From: CAWDVK01 sp963805715
Lineage (GTDB): Bacteria; Actinomycetota; Actinomycetes; Streptosporangiales; Streptosporangiaceae
Reading direction: 5' to 3'
NCBI GenBank assembly: GCA_963805715.1
Contig: CAWDVK010000009.1
Coordinates: 744,001 to 808,000 of the forward strand
DNA length: 64,000 nt
Part shown: piece after piece, positions 44,446-53,008 of the stretch
Layout: every line of letters starts with the position of its first letter
Numbering within the stretch: position 1 is the first letter of the stretch
Position numbers and translations under genes: made by a program
The notes under the pieces: model-generated
Told to the model about the DNA's origin: nothing
The model's input: only the letters and a program-made list of their open reading frames with translations
Database searches by the model: none

Positions 44446-44829
44446 TCAGCTCGCGGCTCGCCCGGACCGGGGCCGGTCGACGAAACGGCGGCCTCGCCGC
44501 AGATCGCTCGGCGACCCCGGCCCTCGGCGGGCAGCGGTCCGGCGCCGCCGGCGGCGGACGATCCAGCGGCCGTCCATCGTCCAGCATCGGCTGCAGTCGC
44601 TGCAGCCGAGCAGGGTCCCGAACTGGGGCGAGATCTCTGCCGTCTCGCCCAGGGTGCCCCCGCAGACACAGAGATCCCCCGATGCCAGGATCCGTGACTG
44701 GCGAAGGGCCAGCCTTGCTGCCCGCAGGGAGGGACGCGGGCCCGGGGCATTTTCCTGCTGCACGTGGCGGATGCCCAGGACGATGAGCGCCAGCACCGCA
44801 ATGACCATGACCGTGACTACGTACTCCAC
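44446..44829 (-). CDS. Single-span membrane protein with Cys-rich (zinc-ribbon-like) segment
   Basis: A 127-residue frame from GTG at 44829, with GGAGG 5 bases upstream. An N-terminal helix (VVTVMVIAVLALIVLGI) is followed by a soluble part with CVCGGTLGETAE and LGCSDCSRCWTMDGRW, two Cys pairs that could bind zinc. The C-terminal 35 residues are arginine-rich and overlap the neighbouring frame, so the true end may differ. Not recognised. The following 196 bp (44830-45025) hold nothing clear. Confidence 0.55.
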   Translation of the reverse strand: MEYVVTVMVIAVLALIVLGIRHVQQENAPGPRPSLRAARLALRQSRILASGDLCVCGGTLGETAEISPQFGTLLGCSDCSRCWTMDGRWIVRRRRRRTAARRGPGSPSDLRRGRRFVDRPRSGRAAS

Positions 44830-45025
44830 GTGCGCCTCCGCAGCGGGATTTACACCGACGGTTCTGCGCCACTGGCGCCGTCGCTAGCGCTGCGGGTTCC
44901 CCTCACTGCGTCGTTAAAACAAGGCCGCCCGGGCAAGATCGCCATTACCTGGTCGCCTTTAGCGGCGGAAATGCAGCAAAGGAAGCACGCTGCGGACGGC
45001 CGGCCTGACCGCCCTGGCTGGCCGG

Positions 45026-45290
45026 CTACTTGCGCACGCCAAAACGCAGGGTCGTGACCAGGCCCGACCGTGCGCTGCTGATCGGTTCGAGGTCTATTCT
45101 CGCGGCTTCGGCAGAAGTGAAGAAGGGCGTGCCACCGCCGAGCAGGACCGGCAGGATGTGCACCAGGATCTCGTCGACGAGACCGCGCTGCAGGCAAATC
45201 GTCGTGGCGCCCGGCGGCTCAGCTGCCCGCCGGCGCCCGGCGGTGACTGCGACGGCGTGTCCGGCGATCTCACCGGCCAGGCCGCGCGCG
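45026..45290 (-). pseudogene. C-terminal relic of a RibD_C/dihydrofolate reductase-family protein
   Basis: The frame reads RGLVDEILVHILPVLLGGGT, then PFFTSAEAARIDLEPISS and a tail ending GVRK with TAG at 45026. This is the conserved end of the family (LVDEL.L...PVLLGGG). Upstream only a poorly matching stretch remains and no start is found. Most of the gene is gone. Confidence 0.75.
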
Positions 45291-45292
45291 CC

Positions 45293-45782
45293 TCATTCCG
45301 TGAGGACCATCCAGGTCCGCCCGTCGATGAGCTCACGTACGGCATCGAGGTGGCCCGCGTGGCATGCGGTCTCGGTGATCACGTGCAGCATGATCTCCCG
45401 CAGGTTGTGCAGCCGCCAGTCACCCCACTGACTGAGCCACCTGGCTGGCTCCGCGTCCGGATCGGCGCTGGCGATGATGGCATTCGCGAGCTCAATCTCC
45501 CGCCGGTACAAGCCCACTATGGCGTCTGCTGGCTCGTCCGGGCCGACTTGCCAGACGGCTGCATCTGAGGCTCGCGGCTCGACTTGCTGCCCGGCGAAGA
45601 TGCTGCGGAACCAGAACCGCTCGAACGTCGATGGCAAGATGGCGCACCAGCCCCAGGCAGGTCCAGCCCGAGGGCAGCACCGGGCGTCGCAGGGCCTCAT
45701 CGGTGAGGCCCTCGATGATGCCGAGAACATGCTCGCGCTGATCGGTCAGGGATGACAGTAAAGCCTTGCTCTCCGTGCTCAT
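45293..45782 (-). pseudogene. DinB/DUF664-family protein, frameshifted
   Basis: ATG at 45782 gives MSTESKALLSSLTDQREHVL, then LPSGWTCLGLVRHLAIDV. From about 45624 the match continues in a second frame: ERFWFRSIFAGQQVEP, SQWGDWRLHNLREIMLHVIT and ETACHAGHLDAVRELIDG, ending at 45293. Removing one base near GACGTTCGAGCGG restores about 162 residues, the usual DinB length. The metal-binding histidines (VRHLA, ETACHAGH) are kept. DinB proteins are four-helix bundles, often mycothiol-dependent. The next gene on this strand is an intact relative, so this is a decayed tandem copy or a sequence error. Confidence 0.8.
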
Positions 45783-45811
45783 CAGTCGCCTTTCCTGCGC
45801 CGCCGGGATCA

Positions 45812-46336
45812 TCAGCCCATGGTCTTGCCGCCGTCCAGGGACTCCCTGATGATGTCCGCGTGCCCGGCGTGCTGGGCGGTCTCGGCAAGAATATGCAGCA
45901 GCACGCGCCTTACTGTCCAGGAGGCACCGGGCTCGAACCAGGGCGCCTCAGGCAGCGGCTGGGCGGCGTCCAGGTCGGGCCGACTGGCCACCAGCTCATC
46001 GGTCCGCCTGGCGACCTCGTCGTACTGCCTGAGCAGGCCGGCCAGCGTCTCCCCCGGCATCGGCCGGAAGCCATCAAGCCAGTCGCCGACACTGACGTCG
46101 CCCTGGCCCGACGCCATCGCTGACGCGCCGCCCTCAATGAAGCTCAGCCAGTTCCGTTCCACCAGGGCGACGTGCTTGATGATGCCGGCCAGGCAGAGGT
46201 CGCTGGCGGTCGTCCGTCGCGCCGCCTGCTCGTGGGTCAGATCCCGGACCGTGTAGCGCAGGAAGTCCCGGTGCTTGCCCAGCGTCTGCAGCAGGTCGGC
46301 ATACTCTCCGGTCAGGGTGCGCTCGGCAGTGCTCAT
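45812..46336 (-). CDS. DinB/DUF664-family metalloprotein
   Basis: A 174-residue four-helix-bundle protein. The metal site is formed by the His in IKHVALVERNWLS and the pair in ILAETAQHAGHADIIRESLD. Other family marks are LTHEQAARRTTASDLCLAGI and PWFEPGASWTVRRVLLHILA. Members of this family in actinomycetes are mycothiol-dependent S-transferases or maleylpyruvate-isomerase-like enzymes; the substrate here is unknown. ATG at 46336. It is intact, and its frameshifted paralogue lies 29 bp downstream. Confidence 0.88.
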   Translation of the reverse strand: MSTAERTLTGEYADLLQTLGKHRDFLRYTVRDLTHEQAARRTTASDLCLAGIIKHVALVERNWLSFIEGGASAMASGQGDVSVGDWLDGFRPMPGETLAGLLRQYDEVARRTDELVASRPDLDAAQPLPEAPWFEPGASWTVRRVLLHILAETAQHAGHADIIRESLDGGKTMG

Positions 46337-46698
46337 GTCAGGTGCCTCCGGCAGCCTCAGGGCGGCGTCCTGCCACCTCCGTACTGCACGCTAGCGCGGG
46401 GGTGCGACATTCTGGCGAGCCCGCGTGCACTGCCACCGGATGGCTGGCCTGCTCCGCAGGCTCTTCCGGCGCTGTGCGGCGCGGCGCCTGCGGGAACAGT
46501 CAGCGGGTGGTCTGCGTTTCGGAATCTGACCGGGCGGCAGCGCCTGGGGGACGGGCTGCCGCGCCTGTCTGGCGGAGGCTCATCCGCCTGGCCTTTGTGC
46601 CAGGCGGCCGTAGCAGTGAGGGGACCATCATGGCCCGTCGGCGCCAGGCTCGTCCATCACCCGGGCCCGATCGCCGGGCGCTAGCTGGCGGGTGACGG
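46337..46698. other. Intergenic region with one possible 21-codon leader ORF
   Basis: A GAGGGG ribosome site precedes ATG at 46630, giving the arginine-rich MARRRQARPSPGPDRRALAG before TGA at 46693. It could be a leader for the next gene. Otherwise no gene or clear promoter is seen. Confidence 0.35.
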
Positions 46699-47342
46699 AT
46701 GGCGGACGAGCAGCCGGACATTCTGTCCTCCGGGCCACGTGAGCGAGCGCGCCGTCGTCTCCCCTGGCCCTGGCCCTGGCCCGGCCGGGCCCGGTCACGC
46801 TCGCTGCGCTGGGCTGCCTGCTGGCCTGCCTGGGCGCGCTGGCATACCTGGCGCTGCAGGTCGGGCAGCGCGATACGACGATCGGCCAGCTTCGCGCCGC
46901 GGTCCGGGCAGCCCGGCATTCTGCCTCATCCGCGGCGGCACGGCACGCCCTGCCCGGCTACTCGGGGAGCGCCATCCTTACGTTTCCCGATAAGTCAGGC
47001 GGATCATTCTCGATGGTCGTGGCGGCCGTCCGCCCCCGACCCGGCTCTGGGCCACTGACCTGGCTATTCGTTTACGGCCAGCATGCCGACCCCGGACAGC
47101 GGTACGGGCTGCTCGGGGACACCTGCGGGGGCGAGTACGTGGCGCCGGTCGACTGGGCAGACGGCACGGCGGACCGCCAAGGCGATCTGACGATCGTTGC
47201 CCCCAATCTGTCCATCGCGCCGCGGGACCCGAACCTGTGGATCGTGGTGTACCGGCTGGATGATGGAACCACGCTCGGCGGCGTAAAGGGCCCCTTGCTC
47301 GGTGGCGGATCGAAGACATTCGGTTCAGCTCCGCCCTGCTGA
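46699..47342 (+). pseudogene. Membrane-anchored extracellular protein, one frameshift
   Basis: ATG at 46699 gives a basic cytoplasmic start (MADEQPDILSSGPRERARRR). The membrane helix LAALGCLLACLGALAYLALQ and the outer part (GQRDTTIGQLRAAVRAARHS, YSGSAILTFPDKSGG, FVYGQHADPGQRYGLLGDTC, IVVYRLDDGTTLGGVKG) are in another frame that has no start codon of its own. One base added in the CCCGGCCGGGCCCGG run (46781-46795) joins them into about 214 residues. The family is not recognised. It lies just upstream of the NlpC gene and could act with it at the wall. Confidence 0.65.
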
Positions 47343-47544
47343 CACGGCCGCATCACCAGCGCCGAGGCGCCATCGCGGCCGGGAACCCCCGGCAATAGCT
47401 CGCGCTTTCCCGCGCGGTTCCGGCACTTCAGGGATTCCGCCCGCAGAACTAGCATTCCGGACGGAAAAGTGGCGAATTGGATAACAGGATGCCCGCTGCC
47501 GACGGCAATTGATTATTAAAGCTTCCCAGCTGCGTGATTAGGGA

Positions 47545-47568
47545 CGGCTTGGTCGGGGAGACCAGCCG
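47545..47568 (+). promoter_or_regulatory. Hairpin just upstream of the NlpC/P60 start
   Basis: CGGCTTGGTC and GACCAGCCG form a 9-bp stem with one bulged T and a GGGGA loop, ending 5 bases before the GGGGGAA ribosome site. Placement suggests a role in mRNA stability or start access. The leader before it (47456-47540) is AT-rich. Confidence 0.5.
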
Positions 47569-47585
47569 CTTTGGGGGAACTCAGC

Positions 47586-48017
47586 ATGAGGAAGAAGATT
47601 ATCCCGCTAGCACTGGCAGTCACGATGTGCCTGTTCCTGATGCCGTTCACGGCTGCGAATGCGTCCGTCCGCCGCCAGGAGCCAGCGCGCATCGTTGCCA
47701 TGCTGTGGGCACTCAAGCAGCGGGGCAAGTGGTATTGCTGGGGCGGCACCGGGCCCTCGTGCTTCGACTGCTCGGGCCTGGTCGTGCAGGCATACCAGCA
47801 CGCGGGCATCAGCCTGCCGCGCACGACCGCGGAGATGCTGGACAGCCGGATGCTGCACCGGGTCTCGACGCCGGAGAAGGGTGACCTGGCGTTCTACAGC
47901 CCCAGTCATGTCGAGCTGTACGCGCACGATGACCTGACGTTCGGGGCCCATGAGACAGGGCAGCGGATCGGCTGGATACAGGAATGGGAGCAGCCCACCT
48001 TCTACCAGGTCGAATGA
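47586..48017 (+). CDS. Secreted NlpC/P60-family peptidoglycan hydrolase
   Basis: A 143-residue protein. A Sec signal peptide covers residues 1-26 (MRKKIIPLALAVTMCLF ... ANA). The NlpC/P60 domain fills the rest, with catalytic C62 in SCFDCSGLVVQA, H108 in SPSHVELYA, and a third polar residue probably H122. It would cleave the D-Glu-mDAP or related stem-peptide bond outside the cell. It is a minimal single-domain form without SH3 or coiled-coil parts. ATG at 47586 is preferred over TTG at 47571 because GGGGGAA lies before it and the signal peptide begins there. Confidence 0.9.
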   Translation: MRKKIIPLALAVTMCLFLMPFTAANASVRRQEPARIVAMLWALKQRGKWYCWGGTGPSCFDCSGLVVQAYQHAGISLPRTTAEMLDSRMLHRVSTPEKGDLAFYSPSHVELYAHDDLTFGAHETGQRIGWIQEWEQPTFYQVE

Positions 48018-48083
48018 GCCACGCCGCCGATGGCCGGGCCACAGTCGCCGGCCGCGCCTGGCCGGGTCATCAGCCCGGCCCGG

Positions 48084-48254
48084 GCGTGCGCCCCGCCCCG
48101 AGCGCGTGCCCGGCCTGAGCCTGCGCCCGGCCTGAGCCTGCGCCCGGCCTGAGCGCGCGCCGGGCCTGGGCGTGCGCCGGGCCTGGGCGCGCGCCGGGCC
48201 TGGGCGTGCGCCGGGCCTGGGCGTGCGCCGGGCCCCGGCCTGGGCGTGCGCCGG
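48084..48254. repeat. 18-bp tandem repeat array
   Basis: About nine units of GCCTGGGCGTGCGCCGGG and close variants (GCCTGAGCCTGCGCCCG at the left end). The units grade from left type to right type, as expected from stepwise duplication. Confidence 0.85.
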
Positions 48255-48374
48255 GCAGCTGCAACCAGCGCATGAGCAGGTAGCGGCGCGGGTAGCGCGA
48301 TGCGCGGCGCTGCCTCCGCAGCGTGGGAGCGTGGCTGCTGCTCCTGTTTCAGCAGCGGGCACGCTCTCACGTCG

Positions 48375-48540
48375 TTGCCGGGCCGGGGCCACGCGCGCCG
48401 GGGCCACACGAACCGAGGGCTACGCGAGCCGAGGGCACGCTCACCGGGCGGCACGTGAGCCGGGGCTAAAGCGGGCCAGGGTCACTCGGGCCGGGGATAA
48501 GCGGGCCAGGGCCACGCGAGCCGGAGCCACGCGGTATCCC
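48375..48540. repeat. Degenerate 16-18-bp repeats around GGGCCACGCGAGCCGG
   Basis: About nine loosely matching units (GGGGCCACGCGCGCC, GGGCTACGCGAGCCG, GGGCCACGCGAGCCGG). They are less regular than the upstream array and of a different unit. Confidence 0.7.
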
Positions 48541-48697
48541 GCCGGGCCGACGGCAGCAGCGCCGAACGGCTCGGTGAGCGCCCTGCAGGAATCGCGACGA
48601 TCGATTCCGGCGTTCTTGTTACTGCCGGTTAGCGCGCGTGTAACCCAGCGGGCCCGAGCAGCTCCGGGTCGGGCCGTTGATCCCGCCCGACTCATCA

Positions 48698-48760
48698 TCC
48701 GCGACCCGCGACCCGCGACCCGGCGACCCGGGACCCGGGAGACGCGAGCCGGGCCCGTAA
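48698..48760. repeat. 7-8-bp GACCCGC/GACCCGG repeats
   Basis: CGCGACC, CGCGACC, CGCGACC, CGGCGACC, CGGGACC, CGGGA follow in series. A third distinct short-repeat block of this intergenic region. Confidence 0.75.
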
Positions 48761-49005
48761 GCAACCTGGCCGCGAATAACAGTTAACGGGATGAAATATC
48801 TGTTACCAGAACTTGCGTTCTTATCTCTAGCGAACCGTCAATCCTGATTCAAGGGCGCAGGGCTTATCACCGCCCGGCGAGTTCGCTGCTGCCCGGCCAC
48901 TGCGGGGGCAGCTGCCACAGCGATGGCCCCGCGATGCCGCCGTGCCCGCCAGCCTCTCCGCCTCAATAGCGTCAGAGACGTTTATCCCGACGAACGGAAC
49001 CGACA

Positions 49006-50055
49006 ATGCGCCTTCAGCGCACGGGACATGCCGGCATGCACCCGACTTCCCCGGACAGGCGCCGTGTTCTCGGCAAGCCCCGCCTGACTGCGGTGGCCGG
49101 CGTCGCCGTGGCCGTGGCCCTGGTGCTGGCGCTGGCGGGCATCGCGCTGGCAGGCGCCTTCGGCGGCCCCGGCGCGGCGGCCGGCGCTGGCCCGGCAGCC
49201 CGCGCCGCAGCGGGAGCCACCACTGGGCGGCCTGGCTCTGGCCCGGCAGCCCGCGCCGCAGCTGGATCTGCTGCCGCGAGGCCCGGCTCCGCCGGCCAGC
49301 TCGCCCGGACCACTCCGGGCGGCCGGACCAGCGCCGGACGCACCCGCCCGGCGCAGACCAGCCCGGCCGGGCGGCGGCTGCCGCGCGAGCCGCGCGGGGC
49401 TGAGGCCCGGACCGCGGTCGTGCGCCGCGGACAGGCGCTGCGCACGTCCTGCACCTCGGTCGCGCACATCGGCGACTCAACGTCGGTCGACCTGATCTCC
49501 CTGGACTACCTGCCGGACGCCGCGCAGCGGCTGGCAGCCCGGTACGCCGATGTCGGCGTCAGGACCCTGCGCGTGGACGCGTCTGGCGGCCGCTCGATCG
49601 TGGAGGTGCTGCCCGGCCAGGTCAACGGGTACGACGTGGCCCGCGCCTGGTGGGATGCGGGCTACCGGGGCTGCTGGGTCTTTGCCCTGGGCACCAACGA
49701 CACCGCGAATGTGGCCGCGGGTTCCGGCGTCGGCCTGATGGCCAGGATCGAGCGGATGATGTCCGTGGCGCATGGCGAGCCGGTCATGTGGGTGAACACG
49801 CGGACGCTGCTACCGGGCGGCCCGTGGGCCGAGGCCAATCAGCAGTCCTGGGACGCCGCGCTGGTTAAGGCGCTGGCGATGTACCCGAACATGCGGATTC
49901 TCAACTGGGCGGCAGTGGCCAGGCCCGGCTGGTTCCTCTCCGATGGCATTCATTACACCTCAGCGGGATGCGCCGCCCGGGCCGAGGCCATCGCCGACGG
50001 ACTGGCCAGGGCATTCCCCGAGCATGGTCACAGTCACGGCCGGATCGCGCTGTAG
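49006..50055 (+). CDS. Membrane-anchored SGNH-type esterase-like protein
   Basis: A 349-residue protein. One membrane helix (about residues 27-50) and an Ala/Gly/Arg/Pro-rich linker (about 50-140) lead to a SGNH domain: block I HIGDSTSVDLIS (nucleophile Ser near 157), block III FALGTNDTANVA, and block V DGIHYTSAG (Asp/His near 313-316). The domain is strongly similar to the C-terminal domain of the next gene. Such domains add or remove acetyl groups on surface glycans or peptidoglycan. Topology places it outside the membrane. ATG at 49006; GGAACCG is a weak ribosome site. Direct 23-bp repeats occur in the linker DNA. Confidence 0.83.
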   Translation: MRLQRTGHAGMHPTSPDRRRVLGKPRLTAVAGVAVAVALVLALAGIALAGAFGGPGAAAGAGPAARAAAGATTGRPGSGPAARAAAGSAAARPGSAGQLARTTPGGRTSAGRTRPAQTSPAGRRLPREPRGAEARTAVVRRGQALRTSCTSVAHIGDSTSVDLISLDYLPDAAQRLAARYADVGVRTLRVDASGGRSIVEVLPGQVNGYDVARAWWDAGYRGCWVFALGTNDTANVAAGSGVGLMARIERMMSVAHGEPVMWVNTRTLLPGGPWAEANQQSWDAALVKALAMYPNMRILNWAAVARPGWFLSDGIHYTSAGCAARAEAIADGLARAFPEHGHSHGRIAL

Positions 50056-50310
50056 GCCGGCCGGTCCGGCAGCAAAGGCCAGCCGCGCCACCTGGCCGGC
50101 GGCTGCGCCCCGCTGGACCGCGTACCGGCCGCTGCCCCGCGGGCCCTGCCCATCCGCCGAAATGGCGGGCGCACCGTTCCTGCGCCGATTCCATGTCTTG
50201 CCAGCTACTATGCGTAGTCATTAGATAACAACGGGTAGTGCCCTTTCTGCCTGCGGTGCCTGGATATTGCCGGACGCGGAGTCCGCGCAGGACCGCAGCG
50301 GGAGGGGAAC

Positions 50311-52296
50311 ATGCCGAAGCCGATACAAGCCGGTCAGCGCTACATGCCGGGTCTCGATGGCCTGCGCGCGGTGGCCGTACTCGCGGTGATCGCCTATCAC
50401 GAGCAGTTCGGCTGGGCGCCCGGGGGGCTGCTCGGGGTGGGCGTGTTCTTCACGCTGAGCGGCTACCTCATCACCGGCCTGCTGCTCGGGCAGTGGTCCG
50501 CGCACGGCCGGATCAACCTGGGCGACTTCTGGATCCGGCGGGCACGCCGGCTGCTGCCGGCCCTTTTCGTGATGCTGATGGTGGTAACGGCGTGGGTCAC
50601 GATCGCGGACCGCGCCCGGCTCACCAGCCTGCGCGGAGCGCTGGCGGCCGCCGCCACTTACTCCAGCAACTGGTATCTCATCGTGCAGAACCAATCCTAT
50701 TTCGCCAGGTTCGCGCCGCCCGCGCCGCTCGATCACCTGTGGTCGCTGGCCGTCGAGGAGCAGTTCTACGTCATCTGGCCGCCGCTGCTCCTGCTCGCGC
50801 TGCTGTTGCTGCGCAAGCGCACGGCGCACGCCGCCCGGTGGCTCGCGCTGCCCACGCTGGCGATGGCAGCCGCATCGGCGATCGCCATGATGCTGATGTA
50901 CCAGCCGGGACTGGACCCGACGAGAGTGTACGAGGGCACCGATACGCGCGCCTTCGGCCTGCTGATCGGCGCTGCCCTGGCCATGCTCTGGCCGAGCCGC
51001 GATACCGCGATCAAGGCGATGCTGCCTCGCGTGCTGCTGGACGGCGCGGGATTCGCCGGCCTGGCGGTCATCGGCCTGATGATCTGGCGGCTCGGCCAGT
51101 ACTCGCCGTTCGCCTACCACGGCGGGATGGTCCTGCTCTCGCTCGCCACCGCGGCCGCGGTCGCCGCTGCCGCGGTACCGGGCAGCGTCACCGGCCGGGC
51201 ACTCGGCTGGCGGCCGCTGCGCTGGATCGGCGCCCGTTCCTACGGCATCTACCTGTGGCATTACCCGGTCATCGTGCTGACCTCGCCGGCCAACACCGGC
51301 GAGGATCTGCCCAGAGCCGCGCTCCAGATCGCGGCCAGCATCGGGCTGGCCGCGCTGTCGTGGAAGTTCATCGAGGAACCCGTCCGCCATGGCGCCATCG
51401 AGGCGCTCTGGAAGCGGGCCCGCGCCACCGGCTGGCGGCTGCGGCCGGTCAGGCTGGGCGCCACGGTTGCCGCGGCCGGCTCGGCCGGAGTGCTGCTGGT
51501 CGCCTGCGCCGGCATTACCGGGGCCATCAAGGCCCCGGCCGGAACGTCCGGCAGCCCAGCAGCGATGGCGGCCGGCTCCGCGCTGCCCGCGGTTACAAAG
51601 TCGGTCACCCACGCCGGGCCGCATCAGGTACTGGCCGGCGGCACAGCCGGCCGGGCGAGCGCATCGCCGGGCGGGCCGCTGCGCACGTCGTGCCGGGCGG
51701 TCGTGCACATCGGCGACTCGACCTCGGAGGGGATGGTCTCACCGGACTACCTGCCGGACGCGGCGGAGCGACTGCCCGAGCGCTACGAGGATGTCGGCGT
51801 CCAGACCGTCATCACCAACATCACCGGGGCCCGGTCGGTGGTCGAGGTGCTGCCGGGCACGGTCAACGGCTACAACGCCGCCAGGGCCCTGGTGGCCCAG
51901 GGATTCCGCGGCTGCTGGGTGCTCGCCCTCGGCACGAATGACACCGCCGACATCGCGGCCGGCTCCACCTACTCGATCACCTACCGCATCCAGCGGATGA
52001 TGTCGGTCGCCAATGGCGAGCCGGTGATGTGGATCAACCTCAAGTCGCTGCTGGTCAGCGGCCCCTACGCCGAGGCCAACATGCTGAAATGGAACGCGGC
52101 GCTGCTGCGCGCCTGCTCGAAGTACCCGAACATGCGGGTCTTCGACTGGGCCGCCATGGCGAAGCCGGGCTGGTTTATCTCGGACGGCATTCATTACACC
52201 TCGGCCGGTTACGCGGTCCGCTCGGAGGCGATCGCCGACGCACTGGCCCGGGCATTCCCGCAAAACGGGAAGAGCAGCGGCTGCCTGGTCAGCTAG
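50311..52296 (+). CDS. OafA-type membrane acyltransferase fused to a SGNH domain
   Basis: A 661-residue protein. The acyltransferase-3 domain (about residues 10-370, roughly ten helices) has the conserved RYMPGLDGLRAVAVLAVIAY, HEQFGWAPGG, GVGVFFTLSGYLITGLLLGQ and LWSLAVEEQFYVIWP. A linker and one further helix (about 385-410) lead to the SGNH domain: HIGDSTSEGMVSPDYLPDAA, LALGTNDTADIAAG, and SDGIHYTSAGYAVRSEA. It would move acyl groups from cytoplasmic acyl-CoA to an outside glycan. ATG at 50311 after GGGAGGGGAAC. Downstream is a long hairpin. Confidence 0.92.
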   Translation: MPKPIQAGQRYMPGLDGLRAVAVLAVIAYHEQFGWAPGGLLGVGVFFTLSGYLITGLLLGQWSAHGRINLGDFWIRRARRLLPALFVMLMVVTAWVTIADRARLTSLRGALAAAATYSSNWYLIVQNQSYFARFAPPAPLDHLWSLAVEEQFYVIWPPLLLLALLLLRKRTAHAARWLALPTLAMAAASAIAMMLMYQPGLDPTRVYEGTDTRAFGLLIGAALAMLWPSRDTAIKAMLPRVLLDGAGFAGLAVIGLMIWRLGQYSPFAYHGGMVLLSLATAAAVAAAAVPGSVTGRALGWRPLRWIGARSYGIYLWHYPVIVLTSPANTGEDLPRAALQIAASIGLAALSWKFIEEPVRHGAIEALWKRARATGWRLRPVRLGATVAAAGSAGVLLVACAGITGAIKAPAGTSGSPAAMAAGSALPAVTKSVTHAGPHQVLAGGTAGRASASPGGPLRTSCRAVVHIGDSTSEGMVSPDYLPDAAERLPERYEDVGVQTVITNITGARSVVEVLPGTVNGYNAARALVAQGFRGCWVLALGTNDTADIAAGSTYSITYRIQRMMSVANGEPVMWINLKSLLVSGPYAEANMLKWNAALLRACSKYPNMRVFDWAAMAKPGWFISDGIHYTSAGYAVRSEAIADALARAFPQNGKSSGCLVS

Positions 52297-52299
52297 CCG

Positions 52300-52369
52300 G
52301 CCTGCCCTGGGGCAGCGGCCCATCGCCGGAGCACTTCCCGGCGCCGGGCCGCTGCCCCGGTCGGCAGGC
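52300..52369 (+). terminator. Long hairpin after the acyltransferase gene
   Basis: Nested arms GCCTGCC/GGCAGGC, GGGGCAGCGGCCC/GGGCCGCTGCCCC, and CGCCGG/CCGGCG pair around AGCACTTC, starting 3 bases after the stop codon. There is no U tract, as is common in high-GC actinomycetes. It probably ends transcription or protects the mRNA. Confidence 0.75.
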
Positions 52370-52372
52370 GCC

Positions 52373-52738
52373 GCGCTGACATTCTCGGATCCCGGCGGGC
52401 TCGGCGCCGACTTCAGCGGCGAGGTTCGCGCCTGCGAGCCGCCGCGGCTGCTCGAGTTCAGCTGGGGTACCGACATCATCCGGCTGGAGGTCGAGCCGGC
52501 CGGCGACGGCTGCGTCCTGACCCTGCTCAACACCCTCGAGGCACTCGGCACGGGGGCACGGAACGCGGCAGGCTGGCACGAGTGCCTCGACCTGCTCGAG
52601 TGCCTGCTGGCTGGCGAGGCGCCCGGCTTCAGACCGGGTCAGCGCTGGGCGCAGGTGCATCCGCGCTACGTGCAGTCCCTCGGCCCCGGGGCGGCGGAGA
52701 TCGGTCCGCCGCCAGGCTTCGAGCCGACTGCGCGCTGA
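52373..52738 (+). pseudogene. N-truncated SRPBCC (AHSA1-like) protein
   Basis: The frame reads LTFSDPGGLGADFSGEVRAC, then EPPRLLEFSWGTDIIRLEV, GDGCVLTLLNTLEALG, and GWHECLDLLECLLAGE, ending in TGA at 52736. This is the second half of an SRPBCC activator-type domain. No start codon or N-terminal half exists; the frame begins at the hairpin. A relic. Confidence 0.75.
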
Positions 52739-52784
52739 TCCCTGCCGCTGCCCGCAACGGCCGTGGCCATCAGCGGCGGCTGCC

Positions 52785-52840
52785 GCGCGACGGCCCGCGG
52801 TTCCGCGACGGCCCGCGGCTCCGCGACGGCCGCGCCTGGG
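52785..52840. repeat. 18-bp tandem repeat
   Basis: Three copies of TCCGCGACGGCCCGCGG-type units, followed at 52848-52870 by a short GTCCGGGCAT duplication. Non-coding, in the 270-bp gap before the DUF3040-like gene. Confidence 0.75.
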
Positions 52841-53008
52841 TCTGTCCGGGCATGTCCGGGCATGTCCGTCAGTCCCGCCGGTCCCGCGCCGGTCCCGTCA
52901 GCCCGCCGGGCATCGCCCTCTTGCTGTGCGGCACGCGCCTGTAACCAGTCAGCGACAGCCTGTTAAGTTGTGCCTTCGGGGAATCAGCAAGCCCAGATCG
53001 GAGGTTCG

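Larger units (their letters stand above)
48018..49005. other. Repeat-rich intergenic region (about 1 kb) without a supported gene
   Basis: The stretch holds three blocks of short GC-rich repeats (listed separately). Open frames crossing it on both strands are Ala/Arg/Pro-rich artefacts of the repeats. The last 220 bp are more AT-rich (AGTTAACGGGATGAAATATCTG near 48781) and probably contain the promoter of the SGNH gene. Confidence 0.65.

Noticed and set aside
47500..47585. Possible c-di-AMP (ydaO-type) riboswitch before the NlpC/P60 gene
   Set aside because: Such riboswitches often precede wall-hydrolase genes in actinomycetes, but only a single small hairpin is present and the conserved ydaO cores were not found.
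48084..48254. CRISPR array
   Set aside because: The units are contiguous tandem repeats without spacers, and no cas genes are present.
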